Positions 16,517 through 24,229 of a DNA stretch of 35,790 nt are shown piece after piece. Each line of letters opens with the position of its first letter. Position 1 is the first letter of the stretch. The stretch covers positions 1-35,790 of the forward strand of contig JAOTVC010000009.1 in assembly GCA_029863585.1 (NCBI GenBank), in the 5' to 3' direction. Below the pieces are notes generated by a model. The model ran no database searches and had not been told where the DNA came from. It saw nothing but the letters and a program-made list of their open reading frames with translations. The position numbers and the translations under genes were made by a program. This DNA is from Alphaproteobacteria bacterium (GTDB lineage: Bacteria; Pseudomonadota; Alphaproteobacteria; SMXQ01).

Positions 16517-17101
16517 ATGACCAAGAAGATCGTCGTCATCCTCGGCCACCCCGATCCGGGACCGAGCTTCTGCCGCGCCCTGGCCGAAGCCTACGCGCAA
16601 GGGGCCGATGAGGGCGGCCACGAGGTGCGCCGGGTCGATGTCGCCGCCCTGGACTTCGCGTTCCTGCGCAGCGCCGAGGAATTCCGCAACGCAGCGCCGC
16701 CGCCGGCGATCCTCGGGGCGCAGACCGACATCGCCTGGGCCGAACACCTGGTGATCGTCTATCCCCTCTGGCTCGGGACCATGCCGGCGCTGCTCAAGGG
16801 GTTTCTCGAGCAATGCTTCCGGCCCGGCTTCGCCCTCGACTACGGCGGCGGCAACGGGTGGCCCCGGGCGCTGCTGAAGGGGCGCTCGGCCCGGGTGGTG
16901 ATCACCATGGGGATGCCGGCCCTCGCCTACCGCTTTTTCTACGGCGCCCACAGCCTCAAGAGCCTCGAACGGAACATTCTGAAATTCTGCGGCATCCGCC
17001 CTGTGCGCGAGACCCTGATCGGCATGGTCGACGCCCTGCCGGAAGCCAAGCGCCGGCGCCGGCTGGACCGCCTTTCCGCCCTCGGTGCCAAGGGCGCGTA
17101 A
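16517..17101 (+). CDS. NAD(P)H-dependent flavodoxin-fold oxidoreductase
   Basis: This 194-aa protein has the flavodoxin-like quinone/NAD(P)H reductase fold. It opens with KKIVVILGHPDPGPSFCRALAEAY, split here as the phosphate-binding HPDPGPSFC (10-18). LVIVYPLWLGTMPALLKGFLEQCF (around residues 77-100) is the family's typical flavin-site segment with the YPLWW-like core. It probably transfers hydride from NAD(P)H via FMN or FAD to quinones or similar acceptors in the cytoplasm. It ends at a possible terminator that overlaps its stop codon. Which acceptor it uses is unknown. Confidence 0.87.
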   Translation: MTKKIVVILGHPDPGPSFCRALAEAYAQGADEGGHEVRRVDVAALDFAFLRSAEEFRNAAPPPAILGAQTDIAWAEHLVIVYPLWLGTMPALLKGFLEQCFRPGFALDYGGGNGWPRALLKGRSARVVITMGMPALAYRFFYGAHSLKSLERNILKFCGIRPVRETLIGMVDALPEAKRRRRLDRLSALGAKGA

Positions 17102-17115
17102 ATCGGCGCCTTTTT
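17090..17115 (+). terminator. candidate intrinsic terminator overlapping the oxidoreductase stop
   Basis: AAGGGCGC (17090-17097) pairs with GCGCCTT (from 17106) with one bulged G, followed by remaining Ts of a TTTTT run (17111-17115). It includes the TAA stop in its loop. A modest but plausible rho-independent signal. Confidence 0.45.
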
Positions 17116-17215
17116 GCGAGGCTAGGGCTTCACAAGTGCGGCGTCATGCTATTAATTGGGGCCAATTCGCCGCCGGTCCCGCCGGCGGCAGCCATCAAGA
17201 AGCCAGGGGAGTTCC

Positions 17216-18424
17216 ATGCCGTCCGATACGCCGACATTTTCCAATCCCGAGATCGACCTGAAGGACAAATTCCTCGTCGATCCTTATCTCAATTGGGCCG
17301 AGGGTGAGGGCATCCCGATCCATCTCGATTTCGGCCACGACCTCCTGGCGCTGGAGACCGGCCCCTGGGACCGGTACGAGGCCCGGGGCTGTTTCGCCCA
17401 TACCCATGGGCGCGGCGACTTCATGGCCAATTACGTGCTGGAAGTGCCGGCCGGCTCCAAGACCCGGCCCATCAAGCATCTTTATGAATCGTATTTCTAC
17501 GTGTTGGCGGGGACCGGATCGACCACGGTGTGGAGTCCCGGCGGCGAGACCCGGACCTTCGAATGGGGGCCCAAGGCGGTGTTCGCCATCCCACTCAATT
17601 GCCAGTACCAGATCTTCAACGGATCGGGCCAGGAAGCGGCCCGGCTGTCGTGCACCAACGATGCGCCGCTGACCCTCAACCTCTATCACAACGAGGAATT
17701 CGTCTTCGACAATCCCTTCGTCTTTCCGGAGCGGGTCGGCGAGAGCGCCCATTTCGAGGGCGATGGCGACCACGTGCGGGTCGACCGCGGCAACAAGCTG
17801 TCGGCCACCAACATCTGGGAAACCAACTTCGTCAACGACCTCGAGGCGTTCAAGCTGTACGAGGCCAATTCGCGCGGCAAGGGGTCGCTGACGGTCTCCT
17901 TCGTGCTGGCCGACGGCACCCAGCACGCGCACACGTCCGAGATTCCCAAGGGCCGCTACAAGAAAGCCCACCGGCACGCGGCGGGCACCCATGTGCACGC
18001 GGTCACCGGCGAGGGCTACAGCCTGCTGTGGTACGAGGGCGATTCGGAGTTCACCGAGATCCCCTGGCGGCACGGCGTCATGTACACCCCGCCGTTCTGG
18101 ATGTTCCACCAGCACTTCAACACCGGGCCGGCGCCGGCCCGTTACCTCGCCTGCAGCCTGGGCAGCCGGCGCTATCCGTTCATTTCGCTCCGGCGCAAGA
18201 GTGCAGAGGGCGGCGGCGCCACCTCCATCCAGGAAGGCGGACGCCAGATCGAATACGAGGATCAGGATCCGCGCATCCACCGGAAGTGGCTGGAGGCCAT
18301 CAAGGAGAACGACGTGCCGTCGGAAATGGGCGACGTGTTCGACGAGGATGCCATCATGGCGTTGGATCCCGCAAAGATGACCGGTGTCATCCAGCAGCCG
18401 CGGTCCATTGGCCCGGCGGTCTGA
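17216..18424 (+). CDS. bicupin protein (gentisate dioxygenase-like fold)
   Basis: The 402-aa protein has two cupin halves. The first has IKHLYESYFYVLAG (around residues 83-96), and the second has KKAHRHAAGTHVHAVTGEGYSLLW with His252, His254, His259 and His261 as likely metal ligands. The length suits bicupins such as gentisate-type ring-cleaving dioxygenases, but the residues seen do not prove that reaction. The start is set by AGGGGAG just upstream. An unreliable -10-like TATTAA lies about 60 nt upstream of the start codon. A strong GC hairpin follows the stop, so it is probably a single-gene unit. It could equally be a non-catalytic or isomerase cupin. Confidence 0.82.
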   Translation: MPSDTPTFSNPEIDLKDKFLVDPYLNWAEGEGIPIHLDFGHDLLALETGPWDRYEARGCFAHTHGRGDFMANYVLEVPAGSKTRPIKHLYESYFYVLAGTGSTTVWSPGGETRTFEWGPKAVFAIPLNCQYQIFNGSGQEAARLSCTNDAPLTLNLYHNEEFVFDNPFVFPERVGESAHFEGDGDHVRVDRGNKLSATNIWETNFVNDLEAFKLYEANSRGKGSLTVSFVLADGTQHAHTSEIPKGRYKKAHRHAAGTHVHAVTGEGYSLLWYEGDSEFTEIPWRHGVMYTPPFWMFHQHFNTGPAPARYLACSLGSRRYPFISLRRKSAEGGGATSIQEGGRQIEYEDQDPRIHRKWLEAIKENDVPSEMGDVFDEDAIMALDPAKMTGVIQQPRSIGPAV

Positions 18425-18446
18425 TCCCGCCTATTCTGGCCCCACC

Positions 18447-18472
18447 GGCCGGCGGCGTGCCTGCCGCCGGCC
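18447..18472 (+). terminator. strong GC hairpin after the bicupin gene
   Basis: GGCCGGCGGC and GCCGCCGGCC are perfect 10-bp arms around a 6-nt loop, starting 22 nt after the stop codon. There is no T-run, so it may act with Rho, or as an RNA 3'-end stabiliser, rather than as a classical intrinsic terminator. Confidence 0.5.
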
Positions 18473-18540
18473 CCCCGGGCCGGTTCGGCCATCCCGCGAA
18501 AAACGGGCCCGGTCTTCAGTCGAAATCACTGATCCCCGAC

Positions 18541-18643
18541 GGCCCGTGATTGCACGCGAAATGCCAATCTGCTTTGCGGCCTGGGCCTGGCTGCCGCACC
18601 GGGCAACCGCGACAAGTCCCTCCATCGACTTGAAACGGTCGAC
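18541..18643 (-). pseudogene. remnant of a LysR-type regulator (N-terminal helix-turn-helix only)
   Basis: Reading minus from 18643, the frame gives VDRFKSMEGLVAVARCGSQ, then AQAAKQIGISRAIT. This closely follows the start of LysR-type regulators (MDRFKSMEVFVAVA...GSF..AAR.LGISRA). After GISRAIT the similarity ends abruptly at about residue 34, and the frame continues as low-information sequence. The position equivalent to the initiator reads GTC. The only in-frame ATG removes the first helix and has no ribosome site. I read it as a broken regulator that once faced the VOC/monooxygenase genes. The call rests on pattern matching over a short stretch. Confidence 0.6.
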
Positions 18644-18653
18644 TTCGGGCTCT

Positions 18654-18684
18654 TTGAATTGTCATTAGAATTGCAACATAGTTG
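18654..18684 (+). promoter_or_regulatory. candidate promoter and operator for the VOC/monooxygenase genes
   Basis: TTGAAT (18654-18659) and CATAGT (18677-18682) are spaced by 17 nt. The -10 box lies inside a small dyad CAAC-ATA-GTTG (18674-18684), which could be an operator. It sits between the LysR remnant and the VOC gene, where a LysR-family protein would normally bind. Confidence 0.4.
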
Positions 18685-18814
18685 TTGTGCCGGGCCGGCT
18701 TGTCAGCAATTTGGAACGGGCCTAATTTGAAGAACATGAGGTGGCGTGGGGGCTTCAGGCGCATCAGAGGATTGCGCCGGGGGCTTGGGAAACTCATAAC
18801 GAGGAGGCACAAGA

Positions 18815-19231
18815 ATGGCGAAACTTCAGCATATCGGCATCTTCACGATCGATCCGGAACGGCTTGCGAAATTCTATATGGAGGTCTTCGACATGAAGCT
18901 CCTCCATCGCCGCGAAGCCGGCAGCCGTCCGCCGACCGGCGCGGTCTTTCTGACCGATGGGCACATCAATCTTGCCATTCTCCCCAACCGCGCCGAAGGC
19001 AAACCAAGCGGGCTGAACCATATCGGGTTTCATATTGACGATGCCGATGAGGTCGAAAAACGGCTCGCGGATTGGACGGTCGTCATGCCCGCGGAACGGC
19101 CGGCGGATCGGATGTATGCCGAGACCCGTTGCACCGACCCGGACGGAAACAACATCGACCTTTCGGTGCACGGTTACGAACTGCGCCAGAACAAGGAAGA
19201 GCGCGAAGCCGACGTCGCACCGGTCAGGTAG
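18815..19231 (+). CDS. VOC-superfamily (glyoxalase / extradiol dioxygenase-fold) protein
   Basis: A 138-aa single-module vicinal-oxygen-chelate protein. It begins with MAKLQHIGIFTIDPERLAKFY. His6 and the second-half histidine in LNHIGFHIDD are likely metal ligands, and the ETRCTDPDGNNIDLSVHG segment is the usual closing motif. It may act as an isomerase, lyase or small dioxygenase. AGGAGG precedes the ATG. It lies 137 nt upstream of the FAD monooxygenase on the same strand, suggesting shared work on an aromatic or enol intermediate. This stretch is lower in GC than the flanks. Confidence 0.85.
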   Translation: MAKLQHIGIFTIDPERLAKFYMEVFDMKLLHRREAGSRPPTGAVFLTDGHINLAILPNRAEGKPSGLNHIGFHIDDADEVEKRLADWTVVMPAERPADRMYAETRCTDPDGNNIDLSVHGYELRQNKEEREADVAPVR

Positions 19232-19368
19232 CGGGCAGCCCGCGGCCGTGGCAGAGACCCGGCGATCCAGAGGATCGCCGGTCAGGGGTGTGCGTCCTGA
19301 CATTGGGGACGCACGGTCGCGTGACGCGGTCATCGGCCCGATTTCCAAGCCTGACGGGGGGTGAAGAA

Positions 19369-21120
19369 ATGACGACCAGCGGTGGGACGGGACATGCGCC
19401 GCATACGACTGAGGTGATGGTGATCGGCGGTGGCCCGGTCGGACTGAGCCTGGCCCTGCACCTTGACATGTATGGCGTGAAAACGACCCTCGTGGAGCAG
19501 GCGCCTGACAGCCGCTGGCACCCGAAAGGCAACACGAATAGTGCCCGGACGATGGAGACCTTCAGACGGCTGTCGATCTCCGAGCCGATTCGGAAACTCG
19601 GTTTGCCCGCGGATCATCCTTTCGACATCGCCTTCTATACGCGGTTGAGCACTTTCGAAATCGCCCGCGGTCACACGCCGTCGCGGCGTGACCGGTTGGC
19701 AACGCGGGATCAATCGTCGCCGACCGATCAAGTGCCTGAGCCGCCCCACAGGGCGAACCAGATGTATGTGGAGAAATTTCTCTACGAGCGCGCCAAGACC
19801 TGCCCCAACATCACCCTGCGATTCGGGATGACCGCTGAGACGTTCGAGCAAGACGACAGCGGCGTGTCCGTCGTGCTGCGGCCCGCCGAAGGCGGCGCCG
19901 AAGAGAACTGGCGTGCCGCGTATATCGTCGGCTGCGACGGCAGCCGGGGCCTGGTCCGGAGGAAGTTGGCGATCAAATATGCCGGCGAAGAGGAGTTGAT
20001 GGATGTCTTCATGGCCGGTCTGTTCACGACCGTCTACATGCGCATCCCGGACCTCTATCCCAGATTCGTCGGACGTCGTCCGGCCTGGATGTATGTCGCG
20101 GTCAACCCCGACCTGCGGGCGCAAATCATCTGCCTGAACGGCAAGGACGAGTTCATGATCCATTTGCCGACCAGGGACGGCGATGTGATGAACGACGCAA
20201 CCATCACCGAACGGGTCAAGCGCGCCATCGGTGCCGACATCCCAATTGAGATTCTGGGCTACAAGCAGTGGAGCGCCGGCACCTATCTCGTCGCGGAAAA
20301 ATACGCCGAGGGCCGCGCCTTCCTGGCCGGCGACGCGGCTCATCTCTACGCACCAACCGGCGGGTTCGGCATGAACACGGGCATCGATGACGGCTCGAAC
20401 CTCTCCTGGAAACTGGCGGCCTCCTTGCAAGGGTGGGGTGGGCCGAGCCTGCTTGCAACCTATGAGCTGGAGCGCCGGCCCATCGCGCTAAGGAACGCGG
20501 GCATGGCCCGGGAACTCGGCAAGTCACGTCACGATGTGGAAGTTACCAGCGTGATCGAGGAAGATTCACCGGCCGGGGAGGCCGCCCGGGAGAAGGTGCA
20601 ACAGTCCGATTTCATAACGAAGAGCCATTTTCTGGTGCCCGAAGAGCGCGACTCACTTGGGGTCATCCTTGGGGTGCGCTACGACGGCTCCCCCATCATT
20701 GTTGCCGACGGCACACCGCCGGAGGATATCCTAGAAACCTATTCCCCGAGCAGCGTTCCGGGCGGCCGGGCGCCACATCTATGGCTCGGCACGGGCCGCG
20801 GCATGGGGGATTCCCTTTACGATCATCTCGGTATTGGCTTCACGCTTCTGTGTCTGGGAACGGCGCCACAAGACACAAAGCGGTTTGAGGGCGCCGCTCA
20901 AGACCTGGGAATACCGATCAAGATCTTGGAGCTGTCTCATCCGGCCGCGCGCGGTCTCTACGACCGTCGGCTCTACCTTATCCGGCCGGATCAGGTCATT
21001 GCCTGGCGGGGGGATGAGGTCCCGAGCGATGTCGAAGCTCTTCTTGCTCTTGTCACCGGTGGCGAGCGGGCGCCCCGGCATGCCGAGTCGAGCGTATCGA
21101 GGCCCGAGGTTCGGGCCTAG
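19369..21120 (+). CDS. FAD-dependent aromatic monooxygenase (PheA/TfdB-like)
   Basis: The 583-aa protein is a class A flavoprotein monooxygenase. It has an N-terminal dinucleotide motif VIGGGPVGLSLALHL (residues 18-32), a central VGCDGSRGLVRR (DG motif), and GDAAHLYAPTGGFGMNTGID with Asp322 contacting FAD ribitol. The extra C-terminal thioredoxin-like region makes it PheA/TfdB-sized. It would hydroxylate a phenolic or related ring using NAD(P)H and O2. I set the start at 19369 behind GGGGGTGA. Its TAG overlaps the convergent gene's stop in a shared CTAG. The substrate is not defined by sequence. Confidence 0.92.
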   Translation: MTTSGGTGHAPHTTEVMVIGGGPVGLSLALHLDMYGVKTTLVEQAPDSRWHPKGNTNSARTMETFRRLSISEPIRKLGLPADHPFDIAFYTRLSTFEIARGHTPSRRDRLATRDQSSPTDQVPEPPHRANQMYVEKFLYERAKTCPNITLRFGMTAETFEQDDSGVSVVLRPAEGGAEENWRAAYIVGCDGSRGLVRRKLAIKYAGEEELMDVFMAGLFTTVYMRIPDLYPRFVGRRPAWMYVAVNPDLRAQIICLNGKDEFMIHLPTRDGDVMNDATITERVKRAIGADIPIEILGYKQWSAGTYLVAEKYAEGRAFLAGDAAHLYAPTGGFGMNTGIDDGSNLSWKLAASLQGWGGPSLLATYELERRPIALRNAGMARELGKSRHDVEVTSVIEEDSPAGEAAREKVQQSDFITKSHFLVPEERDSLGVILGVRYDGSPIIVADGTPPEDILETYSPSSVPGGRAPHLWLGTGRGMGDSLYDHLGIGFTLLCLGTAPQDTKRFEGAAQDLGIPIKILELSHPAARGLYDRRLYLIRPDQVIAWRGDEVPSDVEALLALVTGGERAPRHAESSVSRPEVRA

Positions 21121-22130
21121 AGCCCAAGCGTGCTGGGTGCGAACAATTCCTCGACGGGGATTTCCCGAGAGATATAGCCCTGCTCATGGGCATAGCGCAC
21201 GAAGGTCTCGATCACTTTGCGGTTGGGCTCGATCCCGTGAACATAGGGATTGGAGCCGTAGGACTTGCGCTGCTGCTCGACCAGGAAGACCGAATCGACC
21301 AGGGAAATCCGCTTGGGGTCGTCCTGCACGACCTCGTCGGCGGTCCTTTGGGCCTTGTCAAACAGGTGAAAGAGGTTCTCCGCCACCCAGGGTTCGCGAT
21401 CCGCAAGATTCTTATTCATGATCAGCGTATGGGTGATGGGGACGATGCCGGTATCCCGTGCCAGCCGCTGGGTCTCTTCCTGAGTGTTGGGGAACAGCCG
21501 GCGAATCCAAGGTTCGCCGTTGAGATACTGCTTGGGGACCTTGGTGCAGAAGACGGCATCCACGGCGCCATTCTTCAGGTTCTCGAGGGCGTCGCAACCC
21601 TCTCGAATTTCGACCGGCACACTCTCGGGAATCACGTAGCCCGCGTCCTTGTCCTCTGGCCCGGACGTGATCCACGTCACCTGCTCCGGCGACAATCCGT
21701 AGTGCTCTTTGAACAGACCGCGCAGCCAGAGGTTCACGGTTTGACGATATCCCCGTGCCCCGATCTTCTTGCCGATGAGGTCGCTGGGTTTGGTGACGGG
21801 AGAGTCCGAGCGGACATACACGTAGGCAAGCACAGCCATGCGCAACAGGAAAATGGGAACGGCAATGACCGGTTCGCCGCGGTCGCGCGCCATGACGTAC
21901 CAGGAGAACGACATCTCGGCGGCGTCGTACTCCTCATACACGGGTTTCCTGCAGAAATGGCCGATCCAATGGGTGTGCGGGGTCAGCGCCATCCCTTCGG
22001 CCTTCACCCGTCCGTCGACGATCGGCCGTGTGCGGTCGTAATCGCCGAACGCGACATCAACCGGCAACAGGTCCGCATTCGCGGATGCTTCACGTCCAGG
22101 GGCAGCCAATCCTTGATCCGGGGCGACCAT
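21117..22130 (-). CDS. 4,5-dihydroxyphthalate decarboxylase-like / substrate-binding-fold protein
   Basis: The 337-aa product has the periplasmic-binding-protein type 2 fold used by 4,5-dihydroxyphthalate decarboxylases. The family start is visible as DVAFGDYDRTRPIVDGRV (about residues 25-42), with AEMSFSWYV, VPIFLLRM, YVRSDSPV and IGKKIGARGY further on. No signal peptide is visible, arguing for a cytoplasmic enzyme rather than an ABC binding protein, although annotation often confuses the two. The start is set by GAGGGA. It begins 16 nt after the permease stop, so it is probably the last gene of that minus-strand operon. Confidence 0.8.
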   Translation of the reverse strand: MVAPDQGLAAPGREASANADLLPVDVAFGDYDRTRPIVDGRVKAEGMALTPHTHWIGHFCRKPVYEEYDAAEMSFSWYVMARDRGEPVIAVPIFLLRMAVLAYVYVRSDSPVTKPSDLIGKKIGARGYRQTVNLWLRGLFKEHYGLSPEQVTWITSGPEDKDAGYVIPESVPVEIREGCDALENLKNGAVDAVFCTKVPKQYLNGEPWIRRLFPNTQEETQRLARDTGIVPITHTLIMNKNLADREPWVAENLFHLFDKAQRTADEVVQDDPKRISLVDSVFLVEQQRKSYGSNPYVHGIEPNRKVIETFVRYAHEQGYISREIPVEELFAPSTLGL

Positions 22131-22146
22131 TTCATGTCCCTCTATT

Positions 22147-24120
22147 TCAGACGAAATATTCTATTCCCAACAGCTCGAACAGGTAGGGCCGCGGCCACAG
22201 GACGGCGAGCAGCAGGTCGAATACGCCGACCACGAAGGCTTCGGCGATGCAGGTCAGAAACAGGGCCGCGCGCCAGCTGCCGCCGTAGATGCGGATATAG
22301 AGGAACGGGAACAGCCCCATGGTGATGTGGAAGCCGACCAGGTAGACGCCCGCAGCCAGGGCCAGCAGCCAGCCCGCGACCTCCAAGGTGCGTCGCAACT
22401 CGAGCCGGACCTCCGCGGGCTCGGCTGAGGGCGCGGTGTTTCGCGTCCGCAATGCCAGGAGGTTCAACGCAACCTGACTAACGCCGATCAAGAGGCCGGT
22501 ACCGGCGACGAAATACACCACCATAGCGGCCCGGGGCACCCAACCCATCGCATGCAAGGCGGCGTAGGTGAATGCCGCCATGACGACGCCAAGGAACATG
22601 ATGTCGCCGATCCTCAAGCCCCGGGTCAGCGGCTTCGGTTTCTCACCGCGGATCGTCTTTCCCTCGCGGGCGCGGCTGATCATCGGCCAGACCAGCGTCA
22701 CGATCACAAGGACGAGGATCGCAAGCACGCCGGGTTCCAAGAGCCAGGTCCAACCGTAGCGCGCGTTGGACAGCCACAGGTATTGCTCGAACTGGGCGCC
22801 TAGGACGACGGCGACCAGGAAGGGTGGGCGCGGCCAGTCGAACAGCTTCATGAAATAGCCGATCGCCGAGAACACCAGGAAGGTGATCACGTCGTACCAG
22901 ATGAGGTGCGAGGCATAGGATGACGATACGCACAGCACCAGGGTCATGGGGACAATGATGTAGAACGGCAACAGGCTGAGCGCGGCAAAGGGGGCGGCGG
23001 CCATGATCGCCAGAACCGCGGCGATCACGTTGGCGATCACCAGGATCCAGATCATCGCCATGGTGTAAGGCAGCTGGTCGGTCAGCATGGCCGAGCCGGG
23101 CGTGATGCCAACGGCGATGAACACCACCAGCATCAGGGCCAGCGATGTCGAACCCGGTATCCCGAAGGCGATGGTCGGGATCAGCGCGCCGCCTTCCTTG
23201 GAGTTGTTGGAGCTTTCCGGCGCGATCACGCCGCGCACATCGCCTTTGCCGAAGTTTTCGGTGTTCTTTTCCGTCTGCGCCGCATGGGCATAGGCGAACC
23301 AGTCGGCGACCGAGGACCCGAGTCCAGGCAGCACCCCGACCCAGACGCCGACGATGGAACAGCGGATGACCAGCCACCAGTTCTTAAAGGTATCCCTGAT
23401 GCCCTGCATGGTTCCCGATCCGAGATCGCTGGTTTCCGATATCGAGGTGCGGCGCACCGAAAGGGCGATCATCTCGGGCACGGCGAACAGCCCCAGCCCG
23501 ACGAGGACCAGGGAGATGCCGTCGGAAAGGTAGTCGCCGCCGAAGGCGAAACGTTCGATCCCGGTCTTGTTGTCCATGCCGATGGAGGAGACCAGCAAGC
23601 CCAGCAACGCCGCCAGCAGACCTTTCAAGGGCGCGTTGCCGCTGAGCACGCCGACCGCGGTCAGGCCCCACAGGACCAGAACCAGGAATTCCGGTGATCC
23701 GAACGACAATACGATGGGCCGGAGGATCGGCAGGGAAGCCAAAAGTACCAGCGCCCCGAATATGCCGCCGATGGCGGAAGCCGAGAATGCCGCGCCGAAG
23801 GCGCGCTTTGCCTCGCCCTTCTGGGCCATGGGAAAGCCGTCGACGATGGTTGCCTGGGACCCGGCGCTGCCGGGCACGGCGATGAGGACCGAGGGAAAGG
23901 TGTTCGCGGTGTTGGACACCGCGCCGATTCCCAGCATCAGCGCGATCGCCGGGTAGGGATCCAGGCTGATGGCGTAGGGCATGACGATGGTGATCAGAAG
24001 CAGGACGCCGATGCCGGGAAGGGCCGCGAAGATGCTGGACCCGAGGATACCAAGCAGCATCAGGGTCAACGGCCACGGCTTCATGATTTCGGTAAACGCC
24101 ACCCCCAGCGCATCCAGCAT
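22147..24120 (-). CDS. TctA-TctB fused tripartite tricarboxylate transporter permease
   Basis: At 657 aa this exceeds the usual ~500-aa TctA. Residues 1 to about 500 are TctA-like, with LPGIGVLLLITI, ALMLGIGAVSNTANTFPSVL, VPGSAGSQATIVDGFPMA, and the second-half repeat LPGLGSSVADWFAYAHA, ESSNNSKEGGALIPT and FGIPGSTSLALM. From about residue 520 a four-helix TctB-like small permease domain follows (GDIMFLGVVMAAFTYAAL, ending near the C-terminus). It would form the membrane channel used by the binding protein encoded just upstream on the same strand (24230-25315). The fusion is known in some family members; the substrate is an organic acid of unknown identity. Confidence 0.92.
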   Translation of the reverse strand: MLDALGVAFTEIMKPWPLTLMLLGILGSSIFAALPGIGVLLLITIVMPYAISLDPYPAIALMLGIGAVSNTANTFPSVLIAVPGSAGSQATIVDGFPMAQKGEAKRAFGAAFSASAIGGIFGALVLLASLPILRPIVLSFGSPEFLVLVLWGLTAVGVLSGNAPLKGLLAALLGLLVSSIGMDNKTGIERFAFGGDYLSDGISLVLVGLGLFAVPEMIALSVRRTSISETSDLGSGTMQGIRDTFKNWWLVIRCSIVGVWVGVLPGLGSSVADWFAYAHAAQTEKNTENFGKGDVRGVIAPESSNNSKEGGALIPTIAFGIPGSTSLALMLVVFIAVGITPGSAMLTDQLPYTMAMIWILVIANVIAAVLAIMAAAPFAALSLLPFYIIVPMTLVLCVSSSYASHLIWYDVITFLVFSAIGYFMKLFDWPRPPFLVAVVLGAQFEQYLWLSNARYGWTWLLEPGVLAILVLVIVTLVWPMISRAREGKTIRGEKPKPLTRGLRIGDIMFLGVVMAAFTYAALHAMGWVPRAAMVVYFVAGTGLLIGVSQVALNLLALRTRNTAPSAEPAEVRLELRRTLEVAGWLLALAAGVYLVGFHITMGLFPFLYIRIYGGSWRAALFLTCIAEAFVVGVFDLLLAVLWPRPYLFELLGIEYFV

Positions 24121-24164
24121 GGTTCCGCCCTATCGTTGATTATGTTCTTTTGATCAGCAGAGGC

Positions 24165-24194
24165 GCGCCGGCGGACAGGACCGCCCGCCGGCGC
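24165..24194 (-). other. GC hairpin between binding-protein and permease genes
   Basis: GCGCCGGCGG and CCGCCGGCGC are perfect 10-bp arms around a 10-nt loop, inside the 109-nt gap between the TctC-type gene and the fused permease gene. Such hairpins between a binding protein and its permease often lower downstream expression or stabilise the upstream mRNA. Confidence 0.5.
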
Positions 24195-24229
24195 ACTCTC
24201 ACGTTCCGCCAGGAACGCCTATCTAACGC

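Noticed and set aside
18516-18812. 98-aa minus-strand frame across the VOC promoter
   Set aside because: It has no motif. The LysR-like residues lie in another minus frame, so this is a shadow.
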